Numbered from the stretch's first letter, positions 25,278 through 35,496 are shown. The stretch is DNA of 42,061 bases from [Clostridium] methylpentosum DSM 5476 (GCA_000158655.1 EQ973344.1:1394298-1436358), one strand, 5' to 3'. Notes: a model not told the origin generated them from the sequence alone. Program-made: numbers and translations.

Positions 25278-27071
25278 TTATTTGTACATCGGGCCGAAGT
25301 TCTTGCACGCCATGAAGTCCTGCGGCATCCGGTCGGTTCCAAATGCGTTCCACACTGCGGGACGGAAAATCTTGTCCTGCGGCACGTTGTGCATGCAGAC
25401 GGGGATTCTCAGAATCGAGCAGAGGGTGATGAGGTCCGCGCCGATGTGACCATAGCTGATCGCGCCGTGGTTGGCACCCCAGTTGTTCATCACGTCGTAG
25501 GCGGTCGCAAACGCGCCTTCACCAGTGGTGCGGGGGGCGAACCAGGTGCAGGGCCAGGTGTAGTCGGTGCGTTTCCAAAGGATATCCGACACTTCGTCCG
25601 GCAGGCCGACTGTCCAGCCTTCGACGAGCTGGAGCACCGGGCCCAAGCCTTTGACGAGGTTGAGGCGAGCCATGGTTGCCGGCATCTCGCTGCGGGTGAG
25701 GAATCGGGAGGAGTAACCGCCGCCGCGGAAATAGCCCATGTCCGCCGGGTTCCAGGTGGTGGCCTCAAGACATGCCTTCTGATCCGCTTCGGTCATCTCG
25801 TACCAGGGTTTGATCACCCCGTTGCCGTTTTCGTCTTTGACCTCGCCGCAGGCGTCAAGGCAGGCTGCGCCCGAGTTGATCAGGTGGATGAAACCGCCCG
25901 CTTCAGCGGCCTTGCCCTCAAGGGTGTAGCCAGTCGCTTTTTTGACCGCCTCAGGGCTCCAATAGGTGCGCACGTCAGCAAAGATCTGCGCGGTGTTGGT
26001 GAGCAGCTTGCTAAAGAGCATTGTCACACCGTTGAGGGTATCGTTTTCAGTTGCAAGGATGTACGGCTCACGGGCTCCCTCCCAGTCAAATGAGGAGTTG
26101 AGCATAGCCTCGGCAAAGTCTCCATTGGGGTAGAAGTCGGTCCACTGGCGCTGTCCCTGGAAACCGGCGGCAATCGCGTTGTGGCCGACCATTTCCTCTT
26201 CCCTGCCCTCGGGGAGGTTGGGGTTTCCGTTCATGAGGTCTTTGATGATGCACATCATCTTGACGACGAACTCCCAATCCGCATCTTTTTCCTCGCGGGA
26301 TTTCTGTGCGTTTTCGGGGTTTTTGTCAAAGCCCTCCTTACAGTGCTCCTTGGTCCAGGCGAGCGCCTTTTGGAACTCCGCCTCGTCGTAGATGTTCTCA
26401 CTCATGCGGCGGATGAGCTCGACCTCGTCGATCGACTCTACCCGCATACCGAGATACTCCTCAAAAAAGTCAGGATCAATGATCGAACCGCCGATGCCCA
26501 TGGTCACCGAACCGATCTGGAGATAGGATTTGCCCCGCATGGTGGCAGCGGCAACTGCAGCGCGTCCGAAACGCAGCAGCTTTTCCTGGACATCAGCCGG
26601 GATCTCGGTGTCATCTGCATTCTGAACGTCATGTCCGTAGATACCGAATGCGGGCAGGCCCTTCTGCGCATGGGTGGCGAGCACGCTCGCGAGATACACT
26701 GCGCCGGGACGCTCGGTTCCGTTAAAGCCCCACACGCCCTTGATGGTCATCGGGTCCATATCCATGGTCTCTGCGCCATAGCACCAGCAAGGAGTTACGG
26801 TCAGGGTGATATCTACGCCCGCTTTTTTAAATTTTTCTGCACATGCCGCTGACTCTGCAACACGGCCGATGGTTGTGTCGGCGATGACAACCTGAACAGG
26901 CTCCCCGTTGGAGTATTTCAGGTTTTTGCGGAAGAGTTCTGCCGCAGCGTTTGCCATGCCCATAGTTTGATCCTCAAGGGATTCCCGCACTTTGAGCATG
27001 CCTCTGCGCCCGTCGATGGTAGGACGGATTCCGATTACTGGATAGTCGCCGATCAATCTGCTTTTTGCCAT
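25278..27071 (-). CDS. fucI: L-fucose isomerase
   Basis: A 597-residue, full-length FucI (E. coli protein 591). It converts L-fucose to L-fuculose (also D-arabinose to D-ribulose) in the cytosol, using Mn2+. Supporting motifs include [32 protein letters not shown] with Glu342 and [10 protein letters not shown] with Asp366 (spaced 24 apart as E. coli Glu337/Asp361, metal ligands), and NWGANHG with His535 near the end. The start at 27071 has GGAGGT 9 bases upstream. The gene is divergent from an AraC-type regulator, the natural controller. No fuculokinase or fuculose-phosphate aldolase is adjacent, so the pathway must be completed elsewhere. The high similarity of all motifs makes the call firm. 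Confidence 0.97.
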   Translation of the reverse strand: MAKSRLIGDYPVIGIRPTIDGRRGMLKVRESLEDQTMGMANAAAELFRKNLKYSNGEPVQVVIADTTIGRVAESAACAEKFKKAGVDITLTVTPCWCYGAETMDMDPMTIKGVWGFNGTERPGAVYLASVLATHAQKGLPAFGIYGHDVQNADDTEIPADVQEKLLRFGRAAVAAATMRGKSYLQIGSVTMGIGGSIIDPDFFEEYLGMRVESIDEVELIRRMSENIYDEAEFQKALAWTKEHCKEGFDKNPENAQKSREEKDADWEFVVKMMCIIKDLMNGNPNLPEGREEEMVGHNAIAAGFQGQRQWTDFYPNGDFAEAMLNSSFDWEGAREPYILATENDTLNGVTMLFSKLLTNTAQIFADVRTYWSPEAVKKATGYTLEGKAAEAGGFIHLINSGAACLDACGEVKDENGNGVIKPWYEMTEADQKACLEATTWNPADMGYFRGGGYSSRFLTRSEMPATMARLNLVKGLGPVLQLVEGWTVGLPDEVSDILWKRTDYTWPCTWFAPRTTGEGAFATAYDVMNNWGANHGAISYGHIGADLITLCSILRIPVCMHNVPQDKIFRPAVWNAFGTDRMPQDFMACKNFGPMYK

Positions 27072-27139
27072 TGCTTTTACCTCCGTTTTTTGTTTGTTTT
27101 TTTACTGAAATTAGGGTGAATACCGATTGTATTTCTGTC

Positions 27140-27255
27140 TTTATTATAAAAGTTCTCGGTTCAATAGTCTCGCAATTTTCCGATCTAAACTGGACGTATT
27201 TGGCTATCATTGAGCATTTAGAGCGGTTGACAACTGGCCGGTTTGTTGGTAAGCT
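27140..27255. promoter_or_regulatory. Divergent fucI/araC-type promoter region
   Basis: Plus strand: TTGACA (27227-27232), 17-bp spacer, TAAGCT (27250-27255) for the regulator. Minus strand: a -10-like TATAAT (plus ATTATA at about 27143-27148) lacks a matching -35 at 17 bp, as expected of an activator-dependent fucI promoter. No clear palindrome was found; the AraC binding site is not resolved. Confidence 0.5.
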
Positions 27256-27303
27256 ATAGATAGATTCAGGAGAAATCTATGAGGGCTTATCGGGGGAATT
27301 TAT

Positions 27304-28227
27304 ATGAAAGCATTTCACGAGGTGAGAAGCTACCGCTCAAACTACAGCCTGTGGCATTCCACCTACCAGGACATCAGTTTTTTGGCACACTGGCACAACG
27401 AAATTGAACTGATTCTGCTGCGCACAGGCAGCTCGTCGATCAGCGTCAATGACCGGACATTCGAGGCGCAGCAGGGGGATCTGATCATCTGCAACAGCGG
27501 GGACATCCACTACAGCGATGCGGCGAACCAGCAAAACACCATTGACTTTATCGTCTTTGACCCAGCACTGTTGGGGCAAAACTATCCGTCGCTCCTCTGC
27601 CCGCAGCATTTGATCCCGGGCGGATTTTTGCAGGAACACCGGCTGATCGCCCCACTCGACCACCTCATTGAGACAATCGACGCCGAACTGGACGAAAAAC
27701 AGCTTTATTATCAGGAGATCATCACAGCGGCCCTGCGGGAATTTTGGTTCCGCTTGCGGCGTTGCATTCCCGACGAGCCGTCGGACGTCCATCTGCAGGG
27801 CCAGCGCTCCGAATTTCTGTACGCCTTTCACCAGCTGCTGGGTTTTCTCGAAGAGCACTTTTCAGAGGATATCCCGCTCGAAACCGCTGCCTCAATGATC
27901 GGCTACAGCACGGGGTATTTTTCAAAGACGTTTAAAAGGCTCATTGGCATCAACTACATCACCTATCTCAATATGCTGCGCATCGAGCACGCTGTCTCCT
28001 GTCTACAAAGCTCTTCCGACAAAATCATTGACATCGCACTGCAATGTGGTTTTCACAACATCCGCACCTTTAACCGAACTTTCCGGGAGATCACCGGCTA
28101 CAGTCCGACCGAATTTTTACAGCACTCTTCGGCGGATTCCTTCTCCCTCACCTATTACCAGCGCCGTTCCTCTGAGCAGAAACTCGCACAGGACGACTCC
28201 CCCACCATCATCAACAACCAATGCTAA
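27304..28227 (+). CDS. AraC family transcriptional regulator, probable activator of fucI
   Basis: A 307-residue protein: an N-terminal cupin ligand-binding domain (HWHNEIELILLRTGSSSISVNDRTFEAQQGDLIICNSGDIHYS, about residues 30-80) and a C-terminal double helix-turn-helix (FSEDIPLETAASMIGYSTGYFSKTFKRLIG..., then SDKIIDIALQCGFHNIRTFNRTFREITGYSPTEF, about 190-285). Start at ATG 27304, GGGGGA 7 bases upstream. The neighbouring divergent fucI and the sugar-binding cupin suggest it senses L-fucose or a related sugar. It is followed by a terminator. Confidence 0.9.
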   Translation: MKAFHEVRSYRSNYSLWHSTYQDISFLAHWHNEIELILLRTGSSSISVNDRTFEAQQGDLIICNSGDIHYSDAANQQNTIDFIVFDPALLGQNYPSLLCPQHLIPGGFLQEHRLIAPLDHLIETIDAELDEKQLYYQEIITAALREFWFRLRRCIPDEPSDVHLQGQRSEFLYAFHQLLGFLEEHFSEDIPLETAASMIGYSTGYFSKTFKRLIGINYITYLNMLRIEHAVSCLQSSSDKIIDIALQCGFHNIRTFNRTFREITGYSPTEFLQHSSADSFSLTYYQRRSSEQKLAQDDSPTIINNQC

Positions 28228-28402
28228 CTAGAGGGCCGAAATGAGGCGAAAAAGATCGCTACTGTACAAGCTGCCTGCCGCTGTTTTCTTTTGAATGGTT
28301 ACAGCACGCCTCCAATCAAAGCCCTGAATTGTGGCTAAAGTCGTTTGAAAGCCTGAAACAGAAAATCAAACTCTTTTTTAAAAACAGAACAAAGATCTGT
28401 AA

Positions 28403-28461
28403 AATGCAAACAACCACACCCATCGTCGGATAGAGCAAGGGGGAAGGTGGTTGTTTGCATT
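28403..28461 (+). terminator. Probable terminator of the AraC-type gene
   Basis: A 15-bp perfect stem, AATGCAAACAACCAC (28403-28417) with 28447-28461, around a 29-base loop, then GTCTTTTCT. Confidence 0.55.
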
Positions 28462-28508
28462 GTCTTTTCTGCGGAATGGTTCATTTGCAGGCGTATTGTC
28501 CCACAAAA

Positions 28509-28543
28509 AAGCCAGGTGCGCAGAAAGAAAACGCACCTGGCTT
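28509..28543. terminator. Terminator of the rhamnosidase gene
   Basis: AAGCCAGGTGCG (28509-28520) with CGCACCTGGCTT (28532-28543); on the minus strand the stem runs into TTTTTTGTG, about 64 bases past the rhamnosidase stop. Confidence 0.85.
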
Positions 28544-28606
28544 GTTTCATTTGCTGTCCTGCTCATCTGTACAGCGGCTTATAATCTGGATGAGCTGGAC
28601 GTTCCA

Positions 28607-31600
28607 CTATTTTAAACGTTTCTTGAAGACAATCGCTGCCGCACCCGCTAAGAGCAGTGCTGCCGCAGCAGCCACCGGGACAGTTTCGCCTGTTTTTGCG
28701 TTGCCGCTGCCCGTGGTCGCGTTAGCATCGCCCTGTACTGCGGCGCCCTGTGCAGAAGTATCCGCCGATTTCAGGCCGCTGATCGCGTCCTGAAGTGCCT
28801 GTGCGGCGTCGTTGACCTCTGCCTGAGTTGCATCCGGATTGTCATAGATGTCTTTGGCCGCATCGTTGGCCGCTTGGAAGGTTGCGACCGTTTCAGCGGT
28901 GTAGAGGGAAACATCCACGTTTGCCGCATCTGCGAGCAGAGCCTGGAGGATCGATTTGTCCGCTTTCACTCGCAGCTCGAGCATCGCATCGAGCAGGCGG
29001 TCGGTGGCTTCTTGGATTTCCTGTTCCATCGCGTTGTCCTTGTCAGCGACAACTGCCTGGGCCGCTTGCAGCGCCGCAGTGAACTCAGCCTGGCCTTTTT
29101 CAACATAGAGGGTCAGGTCAATGTCCTCCGCCGCCTGAACGAGCGTTTCCAATGAGCTGATGTCGCCCTTGACAAAGCCGAGCTTGTGGATTTCGTTCAT
29201 CAAGGCTTTCCACGCCGCGTCAACCTCATCCTGAGTGGCGAACTGGCTGTCCGCAACCGCGATCGCATGATCGAGAGCTTCGGTAAAGGTGGCTTGTACC
29301 TGGGCGATGACGTTGTCGAACTCAGCAGAGTCCTTTTGCTCCTGGGCGTAGGAGATCACTGCGTTCAAAATTGCCTTGTTTGCATCCACATAGGTCTGGA
29401 AGACAAACTCACGGGTTCCGCTGCCCACTGTGACGATCTGCTCATCCTCTGTGAAGCTGCTGGTTCCGGAGTTTCCGTTTTTATCTACAAACTGGCCGCC
29501 CTCGAGTTTGGGCAGCACAACCTCTGCCTGCATATTCACCGGTACGGTGACTTTGAGAGTGTAGTCGGTTCCTGTACCAGAGTAGGAGACATCCACTGCG
29601 CCCCGCTCGGTCACAACGCGCCCGGCGGCGTGTTCGAGGACGTCGCGTGCAGGGTCGATGGTAACGGTCTTTGCCCCCGCAGTGGTGACCTTCACGCCAA
29701 GGAAGTTTTCGAGAATCAGCGGTGCTGAGGCCGCGCCCCAGCCGTGCGACTGGCTCTGGCCATGGACCCACTGCTCCCAGGTAAAGGTATTTCCATCTGC
29801 AATGAGTTTTGCCCAACCGAGGTCGTCGGTGTTGGTCATCAGGTTGAGCACCGCGTCAGCACGGTCAGCGTCAAACAGAGCCTCGACCAAGATGTCGGCG
29901 GTCATCGGTCCCTGCTTCATGCCGAGCGATGCGACGTAATCCGCCATTGCCTCCACCTTGTCGGCCGGGGCAATGTCAAAGGCAATTGCGTAAGAGGTGG
30001 AGTGCTGGCCGTTGTGCTTGCTCTGCGTCCCATCGGAAAGCAGACCGTCGCAATAAACGCCGTCCTCGGTGATGAGTTTTTCGTTCATCGCCTGGCGCAG
30101 ATTTGCCGCGCGGTCAGCATACACTGCAACCTCGCTGTCGTCCTTGCCGAGTTCCTTTGCGATCTCTGCGACGGTGTCAAACACCCGCACTGACAGCGCG
30201 TTGACTGTGGTGCGCGCAGCGGTCGACATGTCGTAATCGAATCTGCCCGGTTTCGGCCAATCGACGATGCCGTTTTTGTAGTCGCCGCTTCCGCCCGGAA
30301 GGGTGGTGACCAACCCCGCAGTCGCGCCCTCTGTGGGGATCGCATTGTAGGCGTAGTCAGCGGTATTCTGAAGGTAAGGATAGGCGTATTCCAGAATCTC
30401 ACGGTCTCCGGTCTGCTGGTAGTATCTCCAGATCCAGATCGGGACGTTGAGAGAGAAGTCGGGGATGTCGCGTTTGCCGTCGCCATTGGGGTAAACCGAG
30501 TTGTAATGTCCGAGGTCTCCGCCCGAATTCCAGTAGCGGTCGGCGGAATCAAGGAACTGCCGGATCGCCTTGCGGGAGGTTTCCCGCTCATACCAGCTGG
30601 TGGTGGTCACCGCGCCGATGTTGATGGAATCCTGTAAGAACTGACCCTTTTCACGGGTGGGGGTGTCGACAAACTGGTTCTGCGCTGAATAGAGCGCGGA
30701 AATTTTCATGAAGTCATACACCGCATCGAGCATCTCGTTGGAGCTTGTGAAGGTGGAATCACGCCCTTCCGGAACCTCGGCGTAAAGAAGGGTCGCGGTA
30801 ATGTCCTGCACGGTGAAGGTTTCCCCAGCAGAGGCGGGGATTTCCAGGTAACGGAACGCGAGGTGGTCCCAGGTGTCGTAGCGCTGTGCGCCCTCGGTCT
30901 GGGTGTAGATGAAGGTCATGTTGGTGCTCTGCGTCGCGCTGCTGGAGGTGTTGATCCTGCCGTTGTCTTTGAGCTCATAGCCGGTTTGCAGGGTGATCTT
31001 GCGGCCTGCCACACCGTTTTTAAAGTCGACCGAAAGGCGAGCCGGAATCACCCGTCCAAAGTCGACGAGCGTTGTTCCATCGCTGAGTTTTTCCACTGAG
31101 ACCGGGCTCATGGTCTCCTCGGTCACATGGCTGAGCTCAGGTTCTACATTGGTAAACGGATCCGCCGGATGCGCGCCCAGCACGTGAACTGGCATCCAGC
31201 CAGAAACGTCCAGGCCCACAGCGGAGTAGTCTGCAATCGCTTTTCTCGCATCGTATTCCTCGACAAAGTCGCCTTCGCCATTTCGTTTGGTGGAACCGGA
31301 CAGAGGCGCTTCCTCAGCGACCCAGTCTTTCCCTGTGGAGATCACCTGGGTGGAGCCGTCGTCATAGTACACGACAATCTGGCCCAGCAGGCCCTGTGTA
31401 CCTCCCGCACGGCCCTGGCCGTTGCCATACCAGCGAGCAAGGACGCCGACAGCAATGGTTCCGCTGCCGTCTAAGGCTTCGGTGATATCCCAGCCCTGGT
31501 AATGGGTTTCGCTCGAGTAGTCAAACGACTGGCCGCGGCCAATGCGGGTGCCGTTGACTGAAAGCTCGTAGTCGTGGGCCGCCGCCATGTAGGCAAGGGC

Positions 31601-33721
31601 GCGGACTGGAGTTTTGCCCTCTTCGAGCGGCTGTTCGGTTCTCGCGTACCAATAGAGGTTGGAGCCCTTTGCAGCGGTGGTTGTGCTGATATCCCACTGG
31701 CCCAGACCGTTGGTGAAGTTGTCCTGGAAAAGTACCTCACCGGATGCATCCAGTACCATAACATCGCTGAACTGGCCGACTTCGTTGCCGGTTGTGCTCT
31801 GACGGAAGCCAACTGTGCCGGTCGCATAGGTGTTATCATCGGTGATATCCACCAGCTGGCCGTTGATGTAGGTCTTGATCACCGAACCGTTGGCATTGAT
31901 GGTCATGCGGTAGGTTTGTCCAGCTTTGATGTCGCAGGGGATGGGATTCTTGAGCGTGGTGAACTTACCGTTTACCTGCTTGTGCACCTTCAGCCCGGTG
32001 CCAGGGACGATCTGCCACATGTAGCCGCTCTGCGCATCGGTGGTGCGGAACATCACACCAGCCGCGCCTGTTTTGGCGATGATGCGGGTGGTCAGCGTGT
32101 AGTTGTCCCAATCCTTCCCGGTCTTTGCAAGGGTGATGCCGCTAGAGGTGCTGGTCGCCCAGTTGGAACCGTCGGCTGTGCTCATACTGCTCGAGTTGCT
32201 CCAACCTTCAAACCCTTTGCTGAAATCAGGCGAAAGATACGTCACGGTGTTATCTTTGGCGGTGATGGTGTTGGCAGCGTTGCCATCCAGGAATTTAAAG
32301 CGGCTCAGGTCGAGGAAATCCTCTGTGTAAATGGGGGTACCATCCGGAGCCGTCACTTTCAGATTGGCGTAGGTGCCGCCCTCGCCGCTTGCATTGCGGA
32401 ATCCAAAGGTGCCTTTGGAGGCCACGTTGGCTGTATCCACGTAGGTGTCGATCACTTCCCCGTTGACCGAGGTGGTGATAGTATTTCCAATCAGCGAGAT
32501 GGTGATGTGATAATAGGTATTCGCCTTAAAGGAATAGGGAACCGCGCCGTCTCCATCAAGCTTGTTGAACTTGCCGTTGGTTCTGGTGTGACGTGCAAGC
32601 CCTCCTTTTTTTCTGGTGAACTGCCACATATACCCGGTTTTGTAGTCACTTGAGGCGCGCAGCACGAGCGCAGTGGCGTCGTTGCTCGTGTCGTTGATCT
32701 GCATATCAAAGTCAAGGATGTAGTCGCTCCAGTCATATCCCTTGTCGTTGAGGACAATCTGGGAATTCTCATTGCTTCCACCCGCGACATAGATGCTGTC
32801 TACAACTCTCGCCAGCGAGGTCACCGACAGCTTCTGAAAGTCGCCAGCTTGTCCGTCCGCTTCATAGAAGCCAACAGTTCCAGCAGAAAAAGTTGAATCA
32901 GTCGTCGTATCGATCAACTGGCCGTCAATCTTGGTGGTGATGGTGCTCCCATCCGCCACGATCTCGACCGAGTAATAGGCGCCTTCCACTACATCAAACG
33001 CGACGGTCCCGAGATCCTTTGCCTCGCCGTTGACCAGAGCGGTTTTGGTCAGCCCTGTGCCCGGCACGAGCGCCCAGATGTAAGCGTTGTCCTCATCCTG
33101 TGCGCGCAGGACAATTCCTGCAGCCCCCTGTTTCGCGCACGCTTCGACGTTCATCTTGTAGTCCGCCCAGTCGGTGCCCTCGCTGTAGATCGTCAGGCCG
33201 CCTCCCTCGACGTGCGCCGCTGCCCCAGAGGATTCCACTGTGATGGGCAGGTTAGGCTTTTGAATCCAATCCGCGTTCCAGTCTGCATCGGCGAGTCCTG
33301 TGGCAAAGGCGGCGGGCTCGCTTTCCGGCGATTGTAATCCCTTCGAATCCCAGGTCGTCACTGTCCAAGTGTAGGGATGGGCCGGAGACAATGCGTCTCC
33401 CCCATACGGTACATTCGACTGTTCCGATGACTCCACTTTGCCGGAATCCCACACGACTTCCCCGGTCAGTTCATCCCGAACAACCAGCTGATAAGCTGTC
33501 TGTCCTTCGTCCACATCAGCGTCCTCAAGCCACCAGCTAAAGGTCGGCGTTTCCACATTCAGCGGGTGTTCCAACTCGTTTGTCAGCAGCCCATAAGGCG
33601 CGCCTGGCGCTGTGGTCCCCTGCTGCGCGGACGCAGAAAGTGGGGAAACCAAGACAGCTCCCGCAACGGCGACGCTTAAAACCAATGCCAGAATGCGTTT
33701 CATTCCTTGTTTGAGCATCAT
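28607..33721 (-). CDS. Secreted wall-anchored alpha-L-rhamnosidase (GH78) with nested LamG-like modules
   Basis: A 1704-residue multidomain enzyme. Signal peptide 1-33; Fn3-like rhamnosidase N-terminal domain ~40-142; then the DWIQKP segment (151-156). Three related beta-sandwich modules follow (~173-304, ~310-456, ~500-657; each with YMW/IW and 'NGKF/INGQL' strands, LamG/DUF1080-like). The rhamnosidase beta domain resumes at WYARTEQPL (691-699), and the alpha6/alpha6 catalytic barrel spans ~985-1345. The GH78 acidic set is visible: DTPTREKGQFLQD (Asp1019, Glu1024, Asp1031) and TWEQW (Glu1316). A C-terminal beta domain ends ~1440; three FIVAR-like helical repeats ~1446-1650; then anchor NAKTG (1674-1678), hydrophobic stretch and KKRLK. 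It should remove terminal L-rhamnose at the cell surface. The stop is TAG. Substrate inferred from family. Confidence 0.9.
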   Translation of the reverse strand: MMLKQGMKRILALVLSVAVAGAVLVSPLSASAQQGTTAPGAPYGLLTNELEHPLNVETPTFSWWLEDADVDEGQTAYQLVVRDELTGEVVWDSGKVESSEQSNVPYGGDALSPAHPYTWTVTTWDSKGLQSPESEPAAFATGLADADWNADWIQKPNLPITVESSGAAAHVEGGGLTIYSEGTDWADYKMNVEACAKQGAAGIVLRAQDEDNAYIWALVPGTGLTKTALVNGEAKDLGTVAFDVVEGAYYSVEIVADGSTITTKIDGQLIDTTTDSTFSAGTVGFYEADGQAGDFQKLSVTSLARVVDSIYVAGGSNENSQIVLNDKGYDWSDYILDFDMQINDTSNDATALVLRASSDYKTGYMWQFTRKKGGLARHTRTNGKFNKLDGDGAVPYSFKANTYYHITISLIGNTITTSVNGEVIDTYVDTANVASKGTFGFRNASGEGGTYANLKVTAPDGTPIYTEDFLDLSRFKFLDGNAANTITAKDNTVTYLSPDFSKGFEGWSNSSSMSTADGSNWATSTSSGITLAKTGKDWDNYTLTTRIIAKTGAAGVMFRTTDAQSGYMWQIVPGTGLKVHKQVNGKFTTLKNPIPCDIKAGQTYRMTINANGSVIKTYINGQLVDITDDNTYATGTVGFRQSTTGNEVGQFSDVMVLDASGEVLFQDNFTNGLGQWDISTTTAAKGSNLYWYARTEQPLEEGKTPVRALAYMAAAHDYELSVNGTRIGRGQSFDYSSETHYQGWDITEALDGSGTIAVGVLARWYGNGQGRAGGTQGLLGQIVVYYDDGSTQVISTGKDWVAEEAPLSGSTKRNGEGDFVEEYDARKAIADYSAVGLDVSGWMPVHVLGAHPADPFTNVEPELSHVTEETMSPVSVEKLSDGTTLVDFGRVIPARLSVDFKNGVAGRKITLQTGYELKDNGRINTSSSATQSTNMTFIYTQTEGAQRYDTWDHLAFRYLEIPASAGETFTVQDITATLLYAEVPEGRDSTFTSSNEMLDAVYDFMKISALYSAQNQFVDTPTREKGQFLQDSINIGAVTTTSWYERETSRKAIRQFLDSADRYWNSGGDLGHYNSVYPNGDGKRDIPDFSLNVPIWIWRYYQQTGDREILEYAYPYLQNTADYAYNAIPTEGATAGLVTTLPGGSGDYKNGIVDWPKPGRFDYDMSTAARTTVNALSVRVFDTVAEIAKELGKDDSEVAVYADRAANLRQAMNEKLITEDGVYCDGLLSDGTQSKHNGQHSTSYAIAFDIAPADKVEAMADYVASLGMKQGPMTADILVEALFDADRADAVLNLMTNTDDLGWAKLIADGNTFTWEQWVHGQSQSHGWGAASAPLILENFLGVKVTTAGAKTVTIDPARDVLEHAAGRVVTERGAVDVSYSGTGTDYTLKVTVPVNMQAEVVLPKLEGGQFVDKNGNSGTSSFTEDEQIVTVGSGTREFVFQTYVDANKAILNAVISYAQEQKDSAEFDNVIAQVQATFTEALDHAIAVADSQFATQDEVDAAWKALMNEIHKLGFVKGDISSLETLVQAAEDIDLTLYVEKGQAEFTAALQAAQAVVADKDNAMEQEIQEATDRLLDAMLELRVKADKSILQALLADAANVDVSLYTAETVATFQAANDAAKDIYDNPDATQAEVNDAAQALQDAISGLKSADTSAQGAAVQGDANATTGSGNAKTGETVPVAAAAALLLAGAAAIVFKKRLK

Positions 33722-34611
33722 TCGTATACTCCTCCTCTTCTTCTCAACAATTTATATTACTTTCTATTTCCGGCTATGATTCTCCTCCTTCCCCGTATGA
33801 TTTCTACCTGTATTTCTGCAAAAGAGTGCCCTGGGAATCATCTCTTAGCCTCTTTTGCAGTTACAAATACGCAGTTCCACTGAAACAAACTCTATTCCAA
33901 AAATCCACAAATATAAAACTATCCAATTATTATCAAGTCTTTATAAATAATAATAGTAAATATAGTAAATTTAATCAATAGAAAAAATATGGTGTAAAAA
34001 ATAAAAAATTAAATTTTTCGCTATTATTCAGAAATAAATATTTATTTTTATGTATAATATTCCAAATTCTATAATTTCAGTATGTATTCAAAGCCAAATG
34101 CGCTCTCCAGTAAAAACTGCAAGAAGTGGTCGGATGCGCTGAAACCAATCTGCTAGAGGGCACAGTTTCTATCCCGCGGCAATCCATTGGATCGGCCATT
34201 CCTTTCGCCACACAGTTTGAATTTGTTTGCACAAACGCCGTCCACCTTTGTGCAACCCAAAGACCAAATGGAGAAGCTCGGTTGTAACTGTATCTGGGCC
34301 CTTTTTCATTCTGCTCCAATAAAAATGTAGATGCTCCACTGATTTTGTGGCGGAAAACAACCACCACTTGGCCTGTATATTGAGCGCACATTGTTCGGAG
34401 GACAGAGCAACAGCACAAAACCCCCATAAACGCCGCGAATACAGCATTGGTGGAGGTTTAACAATGAGTTTTGGTCGCAATCCAGAGCGGTAACAAAAAA
34501 TTCTAAAAGTGAATTGTGTCCAGACTCAGCCCTATAGCAAGGTAGTTATAAATGGAAACTCAAACTCTCGCAAGCCTTTGAGCAAATTAATGGAAAATTC
34601 GGATGACTCGC
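33722..34611. other. Long AT-rich intergenic region upstream of the rhamnosidase
   Basis: About 890 bases with no supported gene. It is strongly AT-rich at 33880-34080 and contains a weak promoter-like TTGATA-N17-TATTTG for the rhamnosidase (plus 33908-33936). The part 34077-34480 is of mixed composition and might be degraded coding sequence (LHKGGRRLCKQIQTVWRKEW on the minus strand), but I recognise nothing. Confidence 0.4.
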
Positions 34612-34983
34612 TCAACACAGTGAAGCATCGAAAGCAGAATCTATATGATTATCCAAGCATATGACCCGGATATCATGTTCCACCAAATGTTGAAGCGTCT
34701 TAATACACTCCAAAAAATTATCATCTAAATCATAGATGCTGTCGATTACGAAAACATCGAATTCCTTATTGAGAAGTCGGGCGATCATTCTTTTTAATCC
34801 AGGCTTGTCTGTCGGCGTCTGTTCAAAGTCTTGATCGACATATACTTCCCTCACAGGAATGCCAAGAGAGGCCAGCATAGTCCGCATCTGATTCAGTTTC
34901 TGGCTTTTCATACATTCGCTTATAGAAGAAGGAAGATTACTGATTGACAGATAGCAAACAGCCATTTGAACGGTCTTGTCCAT
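34612..34983 (-). CDS. Short serine-recombinase N-terminal-domain protein, catalytically degenerate
   Basis: A 123-residue protein of the resolvase N-terminal fold: start strand VQMAVCYLSISN (where active recombinases have 'YxRVSt'), a long QKLNQMRTMLASLGIP helix, VREVYVDQDFEQTPTDKPGLKRMIARL (family 'GxxxxRPxLxxLL'), then FDVFVIDSIYDLDDN (where 'DxvvvxxlDRLgR' is usual). It lacks the large DNA-binding part and the Arg cluster. The Ser of LSIS might be the nucleophile's position, but without the arginines catalysis is doubtful. It may be a small regulatory or recombination-related protein or a decayed recombinase. ATG 34983 is supported by GGAG 9 bases upstream. Confidence 0.65.
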   Translation of the reverse strand: MDKTVQMAVCYLSISNLPSSISECMKSQKLNQMRTMLASLGIPVREVYVDQDFEQTPTDKPGLKRMIARLLNKEFDVFVIDSIYDLDDNFLECIKTLQHLVEHDIRVICLDNHIDSAFDASLC

Positions 34984-35055
34984 TTTTTCTCCTCCAATAT
35001 GATATTTGATACATAATATGAGAAGAAGATGCGGTTTATGCCAATAGGAGAAATC

Positions 35056-35496
35056 CTATTTTATTGTTTTTGTTGCAAACGGTATGTTGTATTCTTTCAA
35101 TGTATCCAGGATTTTGTACGCCTGGTTTCTCCCTCCCACCGAGGTGTGGACGTTTATACCCGACTCCTTATCTATATAGCTATAAGATAGATACTTAAAA
35201 CCGCCTCTTGGCCCCACATAGAGGGTTACCTCGTTCGCCCCCTTTAAATTTTCGCCAAATAATTTCTCTTGGCAGTCGATTTCTTTGAGTGCCTCTTCGT
35301 CAATAATCTCCAGAGATTTCCACAGCACATCCAGCGTAGTAATACCGGGAAAACAGACTGTGACAAATCGATCACTGCCTTTGCTCCATAAATTTTGCCG
35401 GCCAACAGTGATCCCCTCTGTTCCGGCGACCAATCCGTTTGCGTACCGTGTTAAATCGACAGTGAGCTTTACTTTCGTACCTTTTTCCAAATCCAT
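35056..35496 (-). CDS. Hypothetical protein with SH3/DUF4314-like N-terminus
   Basis: Predicted 146 residues from ATG 35496, preferred because AAAGGAG is 9 bases upstream (the frame continues upstream without a ribosome site). The first ~55 residues (KGTKVKLTVDLTRYANGLVAGTEGITVGRQ... FVTVCFPGITTLDVLWKSLEII) look like a small SH3-like barrel of the DUF4314 kind. The second half (NEVTLYVGPRGGFKYLSYSYIDKESGIN...) is a mixed alpha/beta region ending in lysines. No membrane or signal. Its function is not recognised. It is 72 bases upstream of the resolvase-like gene on the same strand and may share its transcript. Confidence 0.6.
   Translation of the reverse strand: MDLEKGTKVKLTVDLTRYANGLVAGTEGITVGRQNLWSKGSDRFVTVCFPGITTLDVLWKSLEIIDEEALKEIDCQEKLFGENLKGANEVTLYVGPRGGFKYLSYSYIDKESGINVHTSVGGRNQAYKILDTLKEYNIPFATKTIK

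Noticed and set aside
34077-34480. Possible coding sequence (116- and 103-residue frames)
   Set aside because: Overlapping frames in the same place, no ribosome site, no family recognised; it might be decayed coding sequence but cannot be supported.
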